From contig OY744473.1 of the NCBI GenBank assembly GCA_963556145.1, positions 4,712,001 to 4,776,000 on the forward strand: 64,000 bases of DNA, given 5' to 3'. The notes below the pieces were generated by a model, which saw nothing but the letters and a program-made list of their open reading frames with translations, was not told the DNA's origin and searched no databases. Source of the stretch: Hygrocybe punicea (taxonomy: Eukaryota; Basidiomycota; Agaricomycetes; Agaricales; Hygrophoraceae). Of the stretch, positions 21,040 through 33,983 are shown in pieces (within the stretch, counting starts at the first letter, position 1; each line of letters starts with the position of its first letter). Position numbers and translations under genes: made by a program.

Positions 21040-21174
21040 GGCAATGTTTCTGGGGTCCGAGTCCCAGACAAACAAGAACAAAGATATTTTATTTTATTGC
21101 GATTCCATACAGATGTGAAAAGTGCTGTAACAAATAAATCCGCAAACATGTACATACACGTCCCTTTAATATTC

Positions 21175-23150
21175 ACCAACTGACAACGGGCACGCGTTAC
21201 TCAGTATATTAGACAAGGGTTAGCTACCGTAATCACAGGGAGGAATTTTACTACGCGTCGCAGCGTAGTCACGATGATGCCATCTGGAAGGACCTTTTCG
21301 GCAGATTTTGTCCATAAAAATGAGCCATGAGAGCCTCGCTGTGAGTAATGGTGAGGTTGAAAAGTGGATGGGTTGCATCCTACACAGCCGTTTTGATCAG
21401 TCCTTTCATGTGTCTGCCTCCAAGCAGTTAAATGACTCACAACGCGGTTAACAAGGCCTCCTACATATTTTGACGTCCCCTCTTCCTCTATCCAACTGAG
21501 TGCAACTATGAAAGCCGATTTGCGAAACTCTTCGAAATTTGTGTTTGCTTCGATCCTTGTGAATAAACGTGACGAGAAAATGGATGCGGTGGATTCTGAC
21601 CTGCGGACTTCCAAGAGCACGACAACTCTGCTTGTCGAGCTGGGGAGAAAAATACGTGGTGTTGTGCCGAAGAGAGGCCTGAAAGTGAATATAAAGTATG
21701 GTATGCGTCGGGATCCCTATAAGATTTTTGTCGTAAGGACTGATGATCGTGGTGAAACAATCAAATAACGACGTGCTTTGGCGGTTTGTCTCTCAATCCG
21801 CCGTCAGGATGTTGGCCTGCGTAAAGGATGTATTCTTGAAGTGCTTGGCGGTTGAGAAGGGAATCTGTCTCAAATGTAAGCATGTCAATATTAAAAAGAT
21901 GTGAGGCAAAATTGTGACCATGGACGTTAGTCATGATGGGGTCTGTCTCCGGTTCCTGAGTCCTCCCGACTCCTAAGGCTTCGAGAAGCGTGAAGCACCC
22001 GCCAACCCACCAAGAATAGCATCCATCAACGAGTTTATTGGTCCGACCTTTAAATCCACCTAGCTCAATCTCTGCACCCTGCATGTGTGATAACCACCGG
22101 ACCAGTGTCTTGATGTTGATGTCGGGTTTAGGATTCATGTCGGATGACGAAGAGAGTGCGAATGGTCGCAGCATGACCCACGAGGCCAGATGACAAAAAG
22201 TATAAGCACCATGGGCCTCGCCAAGAGGAGGACGAGGTGAAGGCAGGAGAGCGGATGGGCCAGACAATGGAATAGAAAAGTAAGGCTGAGAAGCCGAGGA
22301 AAACCCGCCCTCGTATGTCTGACATGAAGCGATGAAAGCAGCAGTTCCGTCCACAAGTTCGGGTGTTAGCAGGTTTAAAAGGTGCGCAGTCACGAGGACG
22401 CAATAAATCCCACTGCATAAAAAAATATTTAGAGTCGTTCGAAAGCGCAGGACGTAGATGGACAAACCGAACGTCAGCTTCTGCGTGGTGTGTCACCAAA
22501 AACGAACCATCAGGTTCCTTGAGAGACATGAAGAACTGGTACAGCTTCTTTCTTTTCCAGCAAACGCTAGTGTCAGCGGTCCTACCTAAACGCCATGACC
22601 CGGCAAACTCACCGATCTATTTGATCCCATCCACCTCCAGGACCAGGTCGTCCAACGTTGGCAAGCGAACAAACCGCTGCATAAGTAGACAGCAAGTGTG
22701 GTGATTGCCCAGGGCCACCACCAAACCCCCCATCGGGATGTTGCCATGTCATTATCGTATCAATTGCTCTTGGCCCAGGATATGTACCTATCTTTAAGCC
22801 TGAAGGTGGGAAAGATCACGGCTCCTCACCTCTGTTTGTTTTCTGGATCCAAGCTCACTTGCAGTACGCTAAGGCTCTGAATGGTCCAGAACATTAGCCA
22901 GGGCTGACTAGCATCTAGGCCAATGTTTGTTGATGGGAATTCCTGTATCAGATTCTCGATAAACTGGATGTGCTGGCTCCGTTGCAATGCAGGCGGGATT
23001 TGGGATCCATCTGGTATATGTTCAAGCAGAGTATCCTCAGTTGCCACTTGAATATCGGAAGTTTCGGTGCTGTAACAGTCAGTGGGTGAATGTCGACGGA
23101 AGACCATTGCGGGCGTCTAATAATTCAGAGACAAGACATTACCTTGCTGG
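21175..23150. repeat. Segmental tandem duplication, unit 1 (about 1.96 kb)
   Basis: Matches 23457-25470 from CCAACTGACAACGGGCACG, downstream of the gene, through the whole farnesyltransferase beta gene to about 40 bp upstream of its ATG (AATAATTCAGAGACAA). Non-coding flanks and introns are also nearly identical, so the duplication is recent at the DNA level. Confidence 0.85.
21269..23107 (-). CDS. RAM1: Protein farnesyltransferase beta subunit, copy 1
   Basis: Beta subunit of the zinc enzyme that attaches farnesyl to CaaX cysteines (Ras, mating pheromones). The spliced product starts MVFRRHSPTDC and carries the prenyltransferase barrel repeats: WQHPDGGFGGGPGQ, PDGSFLVTHHAEADVRGIYC, CQTYEGGFSS and GGFKGRTNKLVDGCYSWW. 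Zinc ligands are D and C of VDGCYSWW and H of DAYHTLYSLSGLS. It ends IEEEGTSKYVGGLVNRV then DATHPLFNLTITHSEALMAH to the stop at 21269-21271. Relative to copy 2 it lacks 24 nt (eight acidic or aromatic codons around EETWDDVD) just before SLLNRQALQEYIL. One intron appears to use a GC donor. No disabling change was found. Confidence 0.9.
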
Positions 23151-23456
23151 CAAGGGAAACCTACAATGAAAGCTAGGTTTCCACTCTTCCGAATCCGATC
23201 AAAGAGCTGTTGCCGCTCAGTCCGGAATGGCGCCGAGCCAATGATGAGCCGAGCCGTTGCCCCGGCTAACGGTTAAACGTTAAGATTGGCCGCGAATCCA
23301 CAGCCTATAATCATATTTCTAAACATAAAGTCAAAACATAAGCCCATCAGCCGAGGTGCCGAGCCAATGTGCCCTTGAGTGATCGGTAGCCCAATCCCAA
23401 GGGGTACCCACCTCCCAGAGTAAAAGAGCGTTCTAGTACTTTATGTGTACCCCTTA
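23151..23456. other. Unique spacer between the farnesyltransferase copies
   Basis: About 300 bp not shared by the two duplication units. It contains several GCCGAGCC motifs and CCCCGGCTAACGGTTAA, which resembles the sequence before the hAT-like end at 17401-17455. It may be transposon debris and contains no gene. Confidence 0.4.
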
Positions 23457-25470
23457 TACCAACTGACAACGGGCACGAACGCGTTACCACCCCGTATATT
23501 AGAAAAGGGATAGCCACCGTAATCACAGGGGGAAATTTTACTACGCTTCGCAGCGTATTACAAAAACATCACGATGATGCGTTCTGGAAGGACCTTTTCG
23601 GCAGATTTTGTCCATAAAAATGAGCCATGAGAGCCTCGCTGTGGGTAATCGTAAGGTTGAAAAGTGGATGGGTTGCATTCTACACGACCATTTTGATCAG
23701 TCCTTTCATGTGTCTGCCTCCAAGCAGTTAAATGACTCACGACACGGTTAACAAGGCCTCCTACATATTTTGACGTCCCCTCTTCCTCTATCCAACTGAG
23801 TGCATCTATGAAAGCTGATTTGCGAAGTTCTTCGAAATTTGTATCGGCTTCGATCCTTGTGAACAATCGTGACGAGAAAATGGATGCGGTGGATTCTGAC
23901 CTGCAGACTTCCAAGAGCACGACAACTCCGCTTGTCGAGCTGGGGAGAAAAATACGTGGTGTTGTGCCGAAGAGAGGCCTGAAAGTGAATATAAAGTATG
24001 GTATGCGTCGGCAACCCTATAAGATTTTTATTGTAAGGACTGATGATCGTCATGAAACAATCAAATAACGACGTGCTTTGGAGGTTTGTCTCTCAATCCG
24101 CCGGCAGGATGTTGGCCTGCGTACAGTATATATTCCTGAAGTGCTTTGCGGTTGAGAAGGGAATCTGGCTCAAATGTAAGCATGTAGATATTAAGAAGAT
24201 GTGAGGAAAAATTGACCATCGACGTCATCCCATGTTTCTTCATCCACGTTAGTCATGATGGGTTCTGTCTCCGGTCCCTGAGTCCTTCCGACTCCTAAGG
24301 CTTCGAGAAGCGCGAAGCACCCGCCAACCCACCAAGAATAGCATCCATCAACGAGTTTATTGGTCCGACCTTTAAATCCACCTAGCTCAATCTCTGCACC
24401 CTGCATGTGCGATAACCACCGGACCAGTGTCTTGATGTTGATGTTGGGTTTAGAATTCATGTTGGATGACGAACAGAGTGCGAATGGCTGCAACATGATC
24501 CACGAGGCCAGAGCACAAAAAGTATAGCCACCATGGGCCTCGCCAAGAGGAGGACGAGGTGAAGGCAGGAGAGCGGATGGGCCAGACAATGGAATAGAAA
24601 AGTAAGGCTGAGAAGCCGAGGAAAACCCGCCCTCGTATGTCTGACATGAAGCGATGAAAGCAGCAGTTCCGTCCACAAGTTCGGGTGTTAGTAGGTTTAA
24701 AAGGTGCGCAGTCACGAGGAGGCAATAAATCCCACTGCATAAAAAAACATTTGGAGTCTGTCGAAAGCGCAGGGTGTAGATGGACAAACCGAACGTCAAC
24801 TTCTGCGTGGTGTGTCACCAAAAATGAACCGTCAGGTTCCTTGAGAGACATGAAGAACTGGTACAGCTTCTTTCTTTTCCAGCAAACGTACGCGTCAGCG
24901 GTCCTACCTAGACGCATGACCCGGCAAACTCACCGATCTATTTGATCCCATCCACCTCCAGGACCAGGTCGTCCAACGTTGGCGAGAGAACAAACAGCAG
25001 CATAAGTAGGCAGCAAGTGTGGTGATTGTCCAGGACCACCACCAAACCCCCCATCGGGATGTTGCCATGTCATTATCGTATCAATCGCTCTTGGCCCAGG
25101 ATATGTACCTATCTTTAAGCCTGAAGGTAGGAAAGATCACGGCTCCTCACCTCTGTTTGTTTCCTGGATCCAAGCCCACTTGCAGTACACTAAAGCTCTG
25201 AATGGTCCAGAACATAAGCCAGGGCTGACTGGCATCTTGGCTGGTGTATCTTGATGGGAAGCCCTGTATCAGATTCCTTGCGATAAACTGGATATGCTGG
25301 TTCCGTTGCAATGGAGGCGGGATTTGGGATCCATCTGGTATATGTTTGAGCAGAGTATCCTCGGTTGCCGCTTGAATATCGGAAGTTTGGGTTCTGTAAC
25401 AGTCAGTGGGTGAATGTCGACGGAAGACCATTGTGGGCATAGAATAATTCAGAGACAAAAGACATATATT
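23457..25470. repeat. Segmental tandem duplication, unit 2
   Basis: Second unit of the direct duplication described at 21175-23150. Differences are scattered substitutions and small indels, including in the downstream flank (GCACGAACGCG against GCACGCG). Confidence 0.85.
23569..25458 (-). CDS. RAM1: Protein farnesyltransferase beta subunit, copy 2
   Basis: Paralogue of copy 1 in direct tandem. The family start MVFRRHS is at 25431; an in-frame ATG nine codons upstream (25458) could add MSLNYSMPT. All catalytic features are kept: QHPDGGFGGGP, PDGSFLVTHHAEVDVR, VDGCYSWW and DAYHTLYSLSGL. The frame seems to break after EETWDDVDG, but an intron of about 50 nt (GTCAAT to GAGCCAG) gives DDVDDSLLNRKALQEY, which matches the family, so this is not a frameshift. 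This copy keeps the acidic segment lost in copy 1. The stop is at 23569-23571. It ends 2.3 kb from copy 1 and starts about 100 bp from the 3' end of the next gene. Confidence 0.88.
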
Positions 25471-25562
25471 CTTTAGTAGGCAATTGTTCTATGACAGGTC
25501 GGCGTCATTTTCTCCATGACAATAGCGCTGAACTCTTCTCCTAATTTGACTTCGCCACTCTT

Positions 25563-28196
<2,634 letters not shown>

Positions 28197-28272
28197 CAGA
28201 GTCTTGACTGAACTTGACTGAACTTGAAGGTTATCGGAGTGTAGTCCGAAAATTATTTCGTCCTGGCTACAA

Positions 28273-29619
28273 ATGGCAACTCTAATACACGTATACCGTG
28301 ACGGTCAGTCCTTGCAGGCTCTGCGATTCATTGGCAAAACCCGGCAACTGCTCGTCTGCAGAACGCTCGCTGTACGTGCTCATCGAATAATGGGGAAAAA
28401 CAAGAGGGCCAATCTCCCCAATGAAGACAATCTCCTCTTACCCCCACGGCCAGGTGTCGTCAGCGCTTCAATCATCGACACCCACACGCATGTAGCGTCT
28501 ACCTTCGCACAATACCGAAGTAAATACAGGGAGGGGAAATATAAGACTGCATTTGATTTCGTTCGGGCGATGTGCAAAGACCGTAATGTCGAGGCCATCG
28601 TCGATGTCTGGTGCGAGGCACCGGTACAGAAAATTTGGCGAGAATTTGCCGACTCTGCCTTAACAGCGGAAGATAGAGAGCGTAATTGGGCTGGAATAGA
28701 GTATTGGTTCGTTATGGGTAAATTTCTCTCACCTGTGATGGCGACAAGAAAGTCATGTTCTGTTTGCCTTTGAAGGTGTTCATCCGTGAGCTTTGTATCT
28801 CACAACTTCGAGTGGCCCTTCTCACAAATTCTAGGCACGAAGCAAAATTGTATTCGGATACAGTGGAGGCAGAAATGTTCGTCTCTTTACATCCAGTTAC
28901 TTTTGATGGGTTGTAGACGAGCGCACGCAGTTTGAAAGCCATGGCTCATCCACGATGTGTCGGGTGGGGTGAGATTGGGCTCGACTACCACTACGACAAC
29001 TCTCCTCGGAACGTCCAACGAGCAGTGTTTAGCCAGCAACTTCAACAAGCAGTCAAGATCGGTAAACCTTTGACCATACACACTCGGGAGGCTGAAGAAG
29101 ATACGGAGCAAATCCTCAAATTGTTAGTACCAAAAGAGCACAAGGTGCACTTCTTTGCTCACCTTCCAAGTTGGTCTTGCTGATATCGCGTGTTACCCAG
29201 ATTCATGTCCATTGTTTTACCGATTCTCCTGACTTTGCCCAGTGCTTACTGGACCACTTTCCGAATCTTTATATCGGAATAACAGGTAAACTATTGATAT
29301 GATTACTTGCTACGAAAGCCTTCTTATATTTTCAGGCGTCATCACATATTCCACCAACACGAATACTTCCATCACTATCCGCCAGATGTTCTCAAAACCA
29401 GAACCTGTCCGGTTTCTTTTGGAAACCGATGCCCCTTACATGGTTCCCGCCAATATATACTCGACTCTTACCGACATTAAGGGGAAGCTTCCTCTGTCTC
29501 ATTCGGCGATGATCCCATGGACAGCAGATTTCATCGCAGGAATTGTGGGCGGTGGATGGGATGCTGAGAACATTATGAGTATAGCGAGGGAGAATGCAAA
29601 GAAAGTATACTGGGTTTAG
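28273..29619 (+). CDS. TatD-type metal-dependent nuclease
   Basis: A member of the TatD/YcfH hydrolase family (3'-exonuclease-like TIM barrel; fission yeast Scn1 is a relative). Metal ligands and motifs in order: IIDTHTHVAS (HxH), VMGVHPHEAKLY, GWGEIGLDYHYDNSP (Glu), KPLTIHTREAEEDT (His), IHVHCFTDSPDF (His) and FLLETDAPYMVP (Asp). The C-terminus ends ENIMSIARENAKKVYWV. The first ATG gives a 39-residue N-terminal extension; MGKNKRANLP at 28390 is an alternative start. The GVHP motif is encoded partly by a 10-nt microexon (28776-28785) between introns 28718-28775 and 28786-28834. The boundary after KLYSD is uncertain. Confidence 0.87.
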
Positions 29620-30216
29620 AATACAACAGTATAAGATAGGGCTCATCCAACCATGTGAATTATAAACTCACAGAGGGAAAGTGAAATCTATAAAAATTAG
29701 AATGGAGAATTTATGTTATTTTTTAGTATCGTTTTGGCCCAAAGGTCATGTTTTGGTTACCAAAAGTCTATCTCCTCCTTGAATACAGCATCAAAAAATA
29801 ACTTGAATTTATCCAGCCCTTCACTTCAACACATTCCAATTTTTATAGGTTCCACTTTCCCTCGGTGTGTTTATATTATAATTCACATTTTTATGGTGGT
29901 GTCAGCTCTTTGATGTCACATGATGTGGGACCTTATATAATAAAATACGGACTTTTCACTGCTTGAAACTGTTGTCGTCCTACTTTCGTGAACGCAGGAT
30001 TGTACTTCCATGGCCTCTTGCATAGATGACCTTGCTTTTTTAAGCCTAGGTCTTCAAACCTTTCACTGGAGAATCAACTTCATGCTGAATTTCAATCTAG
30101 GCTGCATCTTACTTTGGGTGTCAGCCATGTAGTGGTTAAGGAGCCACCAACGACGGTAAGCCCCACAATCTCCTTTGCTGTTGTCACTCATCCGTACATA
30201 CCGTGCTGCAGGTATC
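29620..30216. other. Intergenic region between the TatD and BTB genes
   Basis: AT-rich, including poly-T (29715) and TATATAATAAAATACGG at about 29934. No gene or repeat is seen. Confidence 0.5.
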
Positions 30217-31355
30217 ATGAACCCTGCCGCCTCCAGCATGCGTGCGAGGCTCGCAACACTCACCCGCTCTGATTTTTGGTTTCCGGATGGAAACATCGTG
30301 CTCATCACTGGTCTAGCCGCCTTCAAAGTCCATCGTGGTCAACTCCAACGACATTCTGAGGTTTTCAACGACTTGTTTTCTATCCCCCAACCCAAGGAAC
30401 AGGAACTTGTCGATGGTTGTTTATGGGTGGAGCTCCATGACTCCCCTTCTGACGTCTATTATTTCCTGGAAGCGTTATATGACGGACTGTGCGTATTTTG
30501 TTCAGGTTTCTGCTCCAGATTATTAATAGCAACGCCATCATCTTCAGATACTTCGAGACGCCCCGAGCGAGCGATTTTCCCGCCATTGCAGCCGTTCTCC
30601 GTCTATCTACGAAGTATCTGGTCGACCATCTTCGTATGCGTTGCTTGAGGCGTCTGGAACGAGACTGGCCATCGACACTCGCAGGATGGGACAAGCGCGA
30701 GCAGGAAGCCACAGATGAGGCAGGCCATTACCTCCCACGTGTATCGTGTCCGCATCCCATTCTCATGATCAACATTGCTATGGAGCTCAGTCTCAATTTC
30801 ATGCTTCCCGCCGCCTTCTATGATCTCTCCCGTTACGGACCGAGCAAGATCATGATGGGTACTGAATCTGCCCCTCAAGCACGCCAACTGTCCACCGAAG
30901 ACCTACGCAGCGATCGCGGCCACCCTTCGCATGTGTATCTCTCGCAGGACTTTCTGTTCAAGACTTTGCTCGGACGCGAATGCGCCCAGCGCTACATCAC
31001 CGTCTTCATCGGAAATCACCTCAATGCACGTATGCCTGCCCCAGATTGCGCCCATGATGATGATAACGCTGGTCAACCTTGTCGCGAATCGTTCTACTTC
31101 ATCATGCTCAACATCCTGCGCTCCGTCGGTGGGATCGCGTGCGGCCGGGATGGGGATGCTTTATTCACACTGGTTCAAGCTATGGACATGCTCTCGAGAA
31201 CCGATTTTTCAGACGGACAGAAGCAGTGTGGGCTGAAGATCTGTGCTGCCTGCAAAGCTGACTTTACGCAATCCGTGAAGAAGGCGAGGGCCGAGGTTTG
31301 GGCGCAGATACCTACTTGGTTCGGGTTGGAGACTTCTTCGAGAGCCGAGGTCTGA
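30217..31355 (+). CDS. BTB/POZ-domain protein
   Basis: Two exons, 30217-30488 and 30548-31355, join in frame to give 359 residues; the intron has donor GTGCGT and acceptor TTCAG. The N-terminal third is a BTB fold of the kind found in large mushroom families (SDFWFPDGNIVLITGLAAFK, VHRGQLQRHSEVFNDLF, then YYFLEALYDGLYFETP). After the BTB helices (LSTKYLVDHLRMRCLRRLE) the C-terminal 200 residues include a CxxC pair (CGLKICAACKADFTQ) that could bind metal. BTB proteins dimerise and often serve as cullin-3 adaptors; no specific role can be assigned. Confidence 0.85.
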
Positions 31356-31519
31356 TTTTTCTTCTGAATTCTGAATTCTGGACTGTGTAATATCCAGTGC
31401 TTGTTTTGGTTGGTTGCTTTTCTATTTGACTCCAGCATGAAGACAATGCTATCTTCAATATTATTTACTCTTATAATGGACTTACTTCCATGTGATTAGG
31501 ATGACGTTGTGTTGCTACC

Positions 31520-33570
31520 CTACAGTATCTGAGACGGATCCGAAGCAACACGGGGATCCGTGCACTCCTTACCTCCATGTGAGCGTCCAATACTGACGAT
31601 ATCAGCCTGCCTTTTCTCGGCGGAAACGGCACCAAAAATGATATCCATCTCCTCCAGACTGCGACCTTTTGTTTCAGGTATAAACCTGCCAGCATCATCA
31701 GTAGCGTTGGCAGAAGAGAACGTGTAGTCGCACAATGAGAAAACTGTCATTGCACCAATATTGATGGCACCAAACATGAAGAACAGCTTATACCCAAGAT
31801 CTGCCGCCACTGTGGGAGTGATTTTGGCCGTTACAAAGTCTGCGAGAAGAAGGAATTATAAGCCAATAAATATGTAATCATGACACTAGAGTACCAACTC
31901 CACAACCACTGGGATGCACTAGCAAGTGCAATGCCATAGTGTCGTGTACGAGTCGGGAAGATATCAGAGACATACACCCAAGGCAGCGGACCCCATCCCA
32001 CGGAATAGAAGCAAACATAGATGTACAGCAGAGCAGCCATAGCCTTTGATGCAACGGGCGGGTTCGTTATCTGGCTTGTTTGAGTGACAGACGGTGCGTG
32101 CGTCTTGTCGATAGCACCAATTATTAGGAAGATTACCCCCATTCCTAAGCCCGATATGAAAAGGGAGCGTTTTCGACCAATGGTTTCAACGGCGAAAAAG
32201 ACAAAAATTGAGGTCGCGACGACTTTGACTACGCCATAGATACCAGAAGCGAGCAATGAGTTCTTCCCGCCGGTATACCCAATCTTATCAGAGTATGGCA
32301 ATCAGTTGTCGAATAATTCTTTGCAGTAGGTGACTGACCGAAGTGAACATCTGCGGAGCATAATAACCAACCGAGTTTTGTCCACCCCATTGTTGAAGGA
32401 AGAAAATGGTAAATGCAATGACGAACCGGGCAAAGTTGCCCTTTCCGAAGAAGGCTTCCCGGAGTCCTAAACCCGTTCGTGCTTCGCGCTCCCCTTCGAT
32501 GGCGGCTTCAATCTCCGCCATTTCTTGTATTATTTCCTCCGACGTGACGCTATCCTTGCGAAGGTAGGCCAAACTGGATATAGCCTCCTTATTTCGTCCG
32601 GTGAATGCCAGCCACCGAGGTGATTCCTGCACCGGTATTCAATATGAGAGCTAAAAAGAACACATGACAGACCTTAACACCGAGTAGACCTATGACCAAG
32701 ATACTGGCAGGGACGAGCTGTAAACCAAAGGGAATCCTCCACATGTTCGGACCCGGCTTGAGGTGGATACCAACGCCGTCTAGATACTTACATCAGAGAC
32801 TGTCACAAATATTATGACTTTAAGGAAGTCTCACAGTTGACGAAATACGACAGCATAACACCTATGGCCACCGTGAGTTGAAATAACCCAGTAAGGCGCC
32901 CGCGAATGGTTTTAGGTGAACATTCAGAAACATATGTTGGAACAACTGCGGAGATAGCGCCGATGCCGATGCCGGAGATGATACGTCCAGCATAAATATA
33001 AGGCAAGCCGCGTTTTCCTCCTGCAACGGAAGTTAGGATCTAAGAAGGGGTGAATAAATTGGTAATGATTTGACGGGAGCTCAACACAAACTGCGCCAAC
33101 AGCAAAAGTCACGGTGAATGCAATCAGCGACTTTCTTCGTCCGATGTGGGCTTTAAACGAGACTACTTCATTGGTGATGATCAATCATAAAGATTCACCG
33201 AACCTGATAGAGGAGCACTAGCCAAAGCCCCGAAGAATGCACCCGCCTGTAGGACAGATACTACATCGGATGAGATTGCGTTTACTTTGACGGTATTTTT
33301 CGTCCCGTCAGAATTGGTGAGGTTGAAGTGTTCCTGAAAGTAAGGCGCAGACACGATGCCTCCTGCAATACCACTATTGAAAGCGTAAGCATCCTGAAAA
33401 TGATGAAGAAACACAACAGACGTGTCATATCCAAAGAGTACCATTCCCCAATATGCAATAAAGGCGAGGTCTTGACCGGCGAGTCAGATATTTTCATAAA
33501 GGATGATGTTGTGAAAAAGAACTGACAATACACTCGGATATTCTTGAAGATATTGTCTGAGGAATTCATG
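31520..33570 (-). CDS. Sugar transporter, major facilitator superfamily
   Basis: A 12-helix sugar porter. Motifs: WGMVLFGYDTGIAGGIVSAP (after joining a 48-nt intron inside GYDT), IGRRKSLIAF, AGRIISGIGIGAISAVVP, PESPRWLA-type KESPRWLAFTGR, QQWGGQNSVGYYAP, the second-half VETIGRKRSLFI, and FIPETKGRSLEEMD near the end. The C-terminal tail is hydrophilic, with the stop at 31520. About eight introns are needed. The 5' exon is unresolved: the conserved frame runs up to about 33500, and a start such as MNSSDNIFKN at 33569 would need an intron not placed with certainty. The substrate cannot be told from sequence. Confidence 0.87.
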
Positions 33571-33682
33571 AAGAGGTCTTGAAGATGAGGCCTGTTCAGA
33601 AGGCTGCACAGATTTAAACGTGAAAGGAATCATGAAAGGAATCATGAGGCAAAGTCTAAGTTTATTTAGGCTGAGTGAGTAA

Positions 33683-33735
33683 CGTTGAACGTTGAACGTT
33701 GAACGTTTGAACGTTGAACGTTTGAACGTTTGAAC
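33683..33735. repeat. 7-bp tandem repeat AACGTTG/AACGTTT
   Basis: About seven imperfect copies of AACGTTGA/AACGTTTG in the gap upstream of the sugar transporter. Each contains the palindrome AACGTT. It could be a cluster of binding sites or a simple microsatellite. Confidence 0.8.
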
Positions 33736-33983
33736 CGTCACGGTCGAGCAAGACCTCCCGATCGCGGTCCACGATAGTCCCATGAATATGTAACATTCAA
33801 GGGATTTTAAGTGATATCGATGAACTCCAGGGCTTTGAGTATTGGTGTTTTACAGGGACTGTAGCCTGAGCGTGCTTCGCGAAGGCCATTTACAGTTTTT
33901 CACACAATTTTATGTAAAAAAGGAAATACATGTAACTGGTATGAATGAGATAAAGATATGCAGGTACTATGTAATGGTATTGA

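Larger units (their letters stand above)
18126..21127. mobile_element. Tc1/mariner-superfamily transposon (3.0 kb) with a passenger gene
   Basis: Inverted repeats of about 59 bp (18126-18184 and 21069-21127, about one mismatch in the first 55) start CAGCACTTTTCACATCTGTA and are flanked by TA on both sides (18124-18125 and 21128-21129), the target site of the superfamily. Inside are two convergent spliced genes: a DDE transposase on the minus strand (19982-21039) and a SAM-domain protein on the plus strand (18212-19788). Intact ends and intact-looking genes suggest recent activity. It sits between the Copia remnant and the farnesyltransferase duplication. Confidence 0.9.

Noticed and set aside
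24190..24250. Apparent frameshift in farnesyltransferase copy 2 (frame ends after VDGQFFLTSS)
   Set aside because: An intron of about 50 nt starting GTCAAT and ending GAGCCAG restores the family sequence DDSLLNRKALQEY; copy 1 has the matching intron, so this is not a pseudogene signal.
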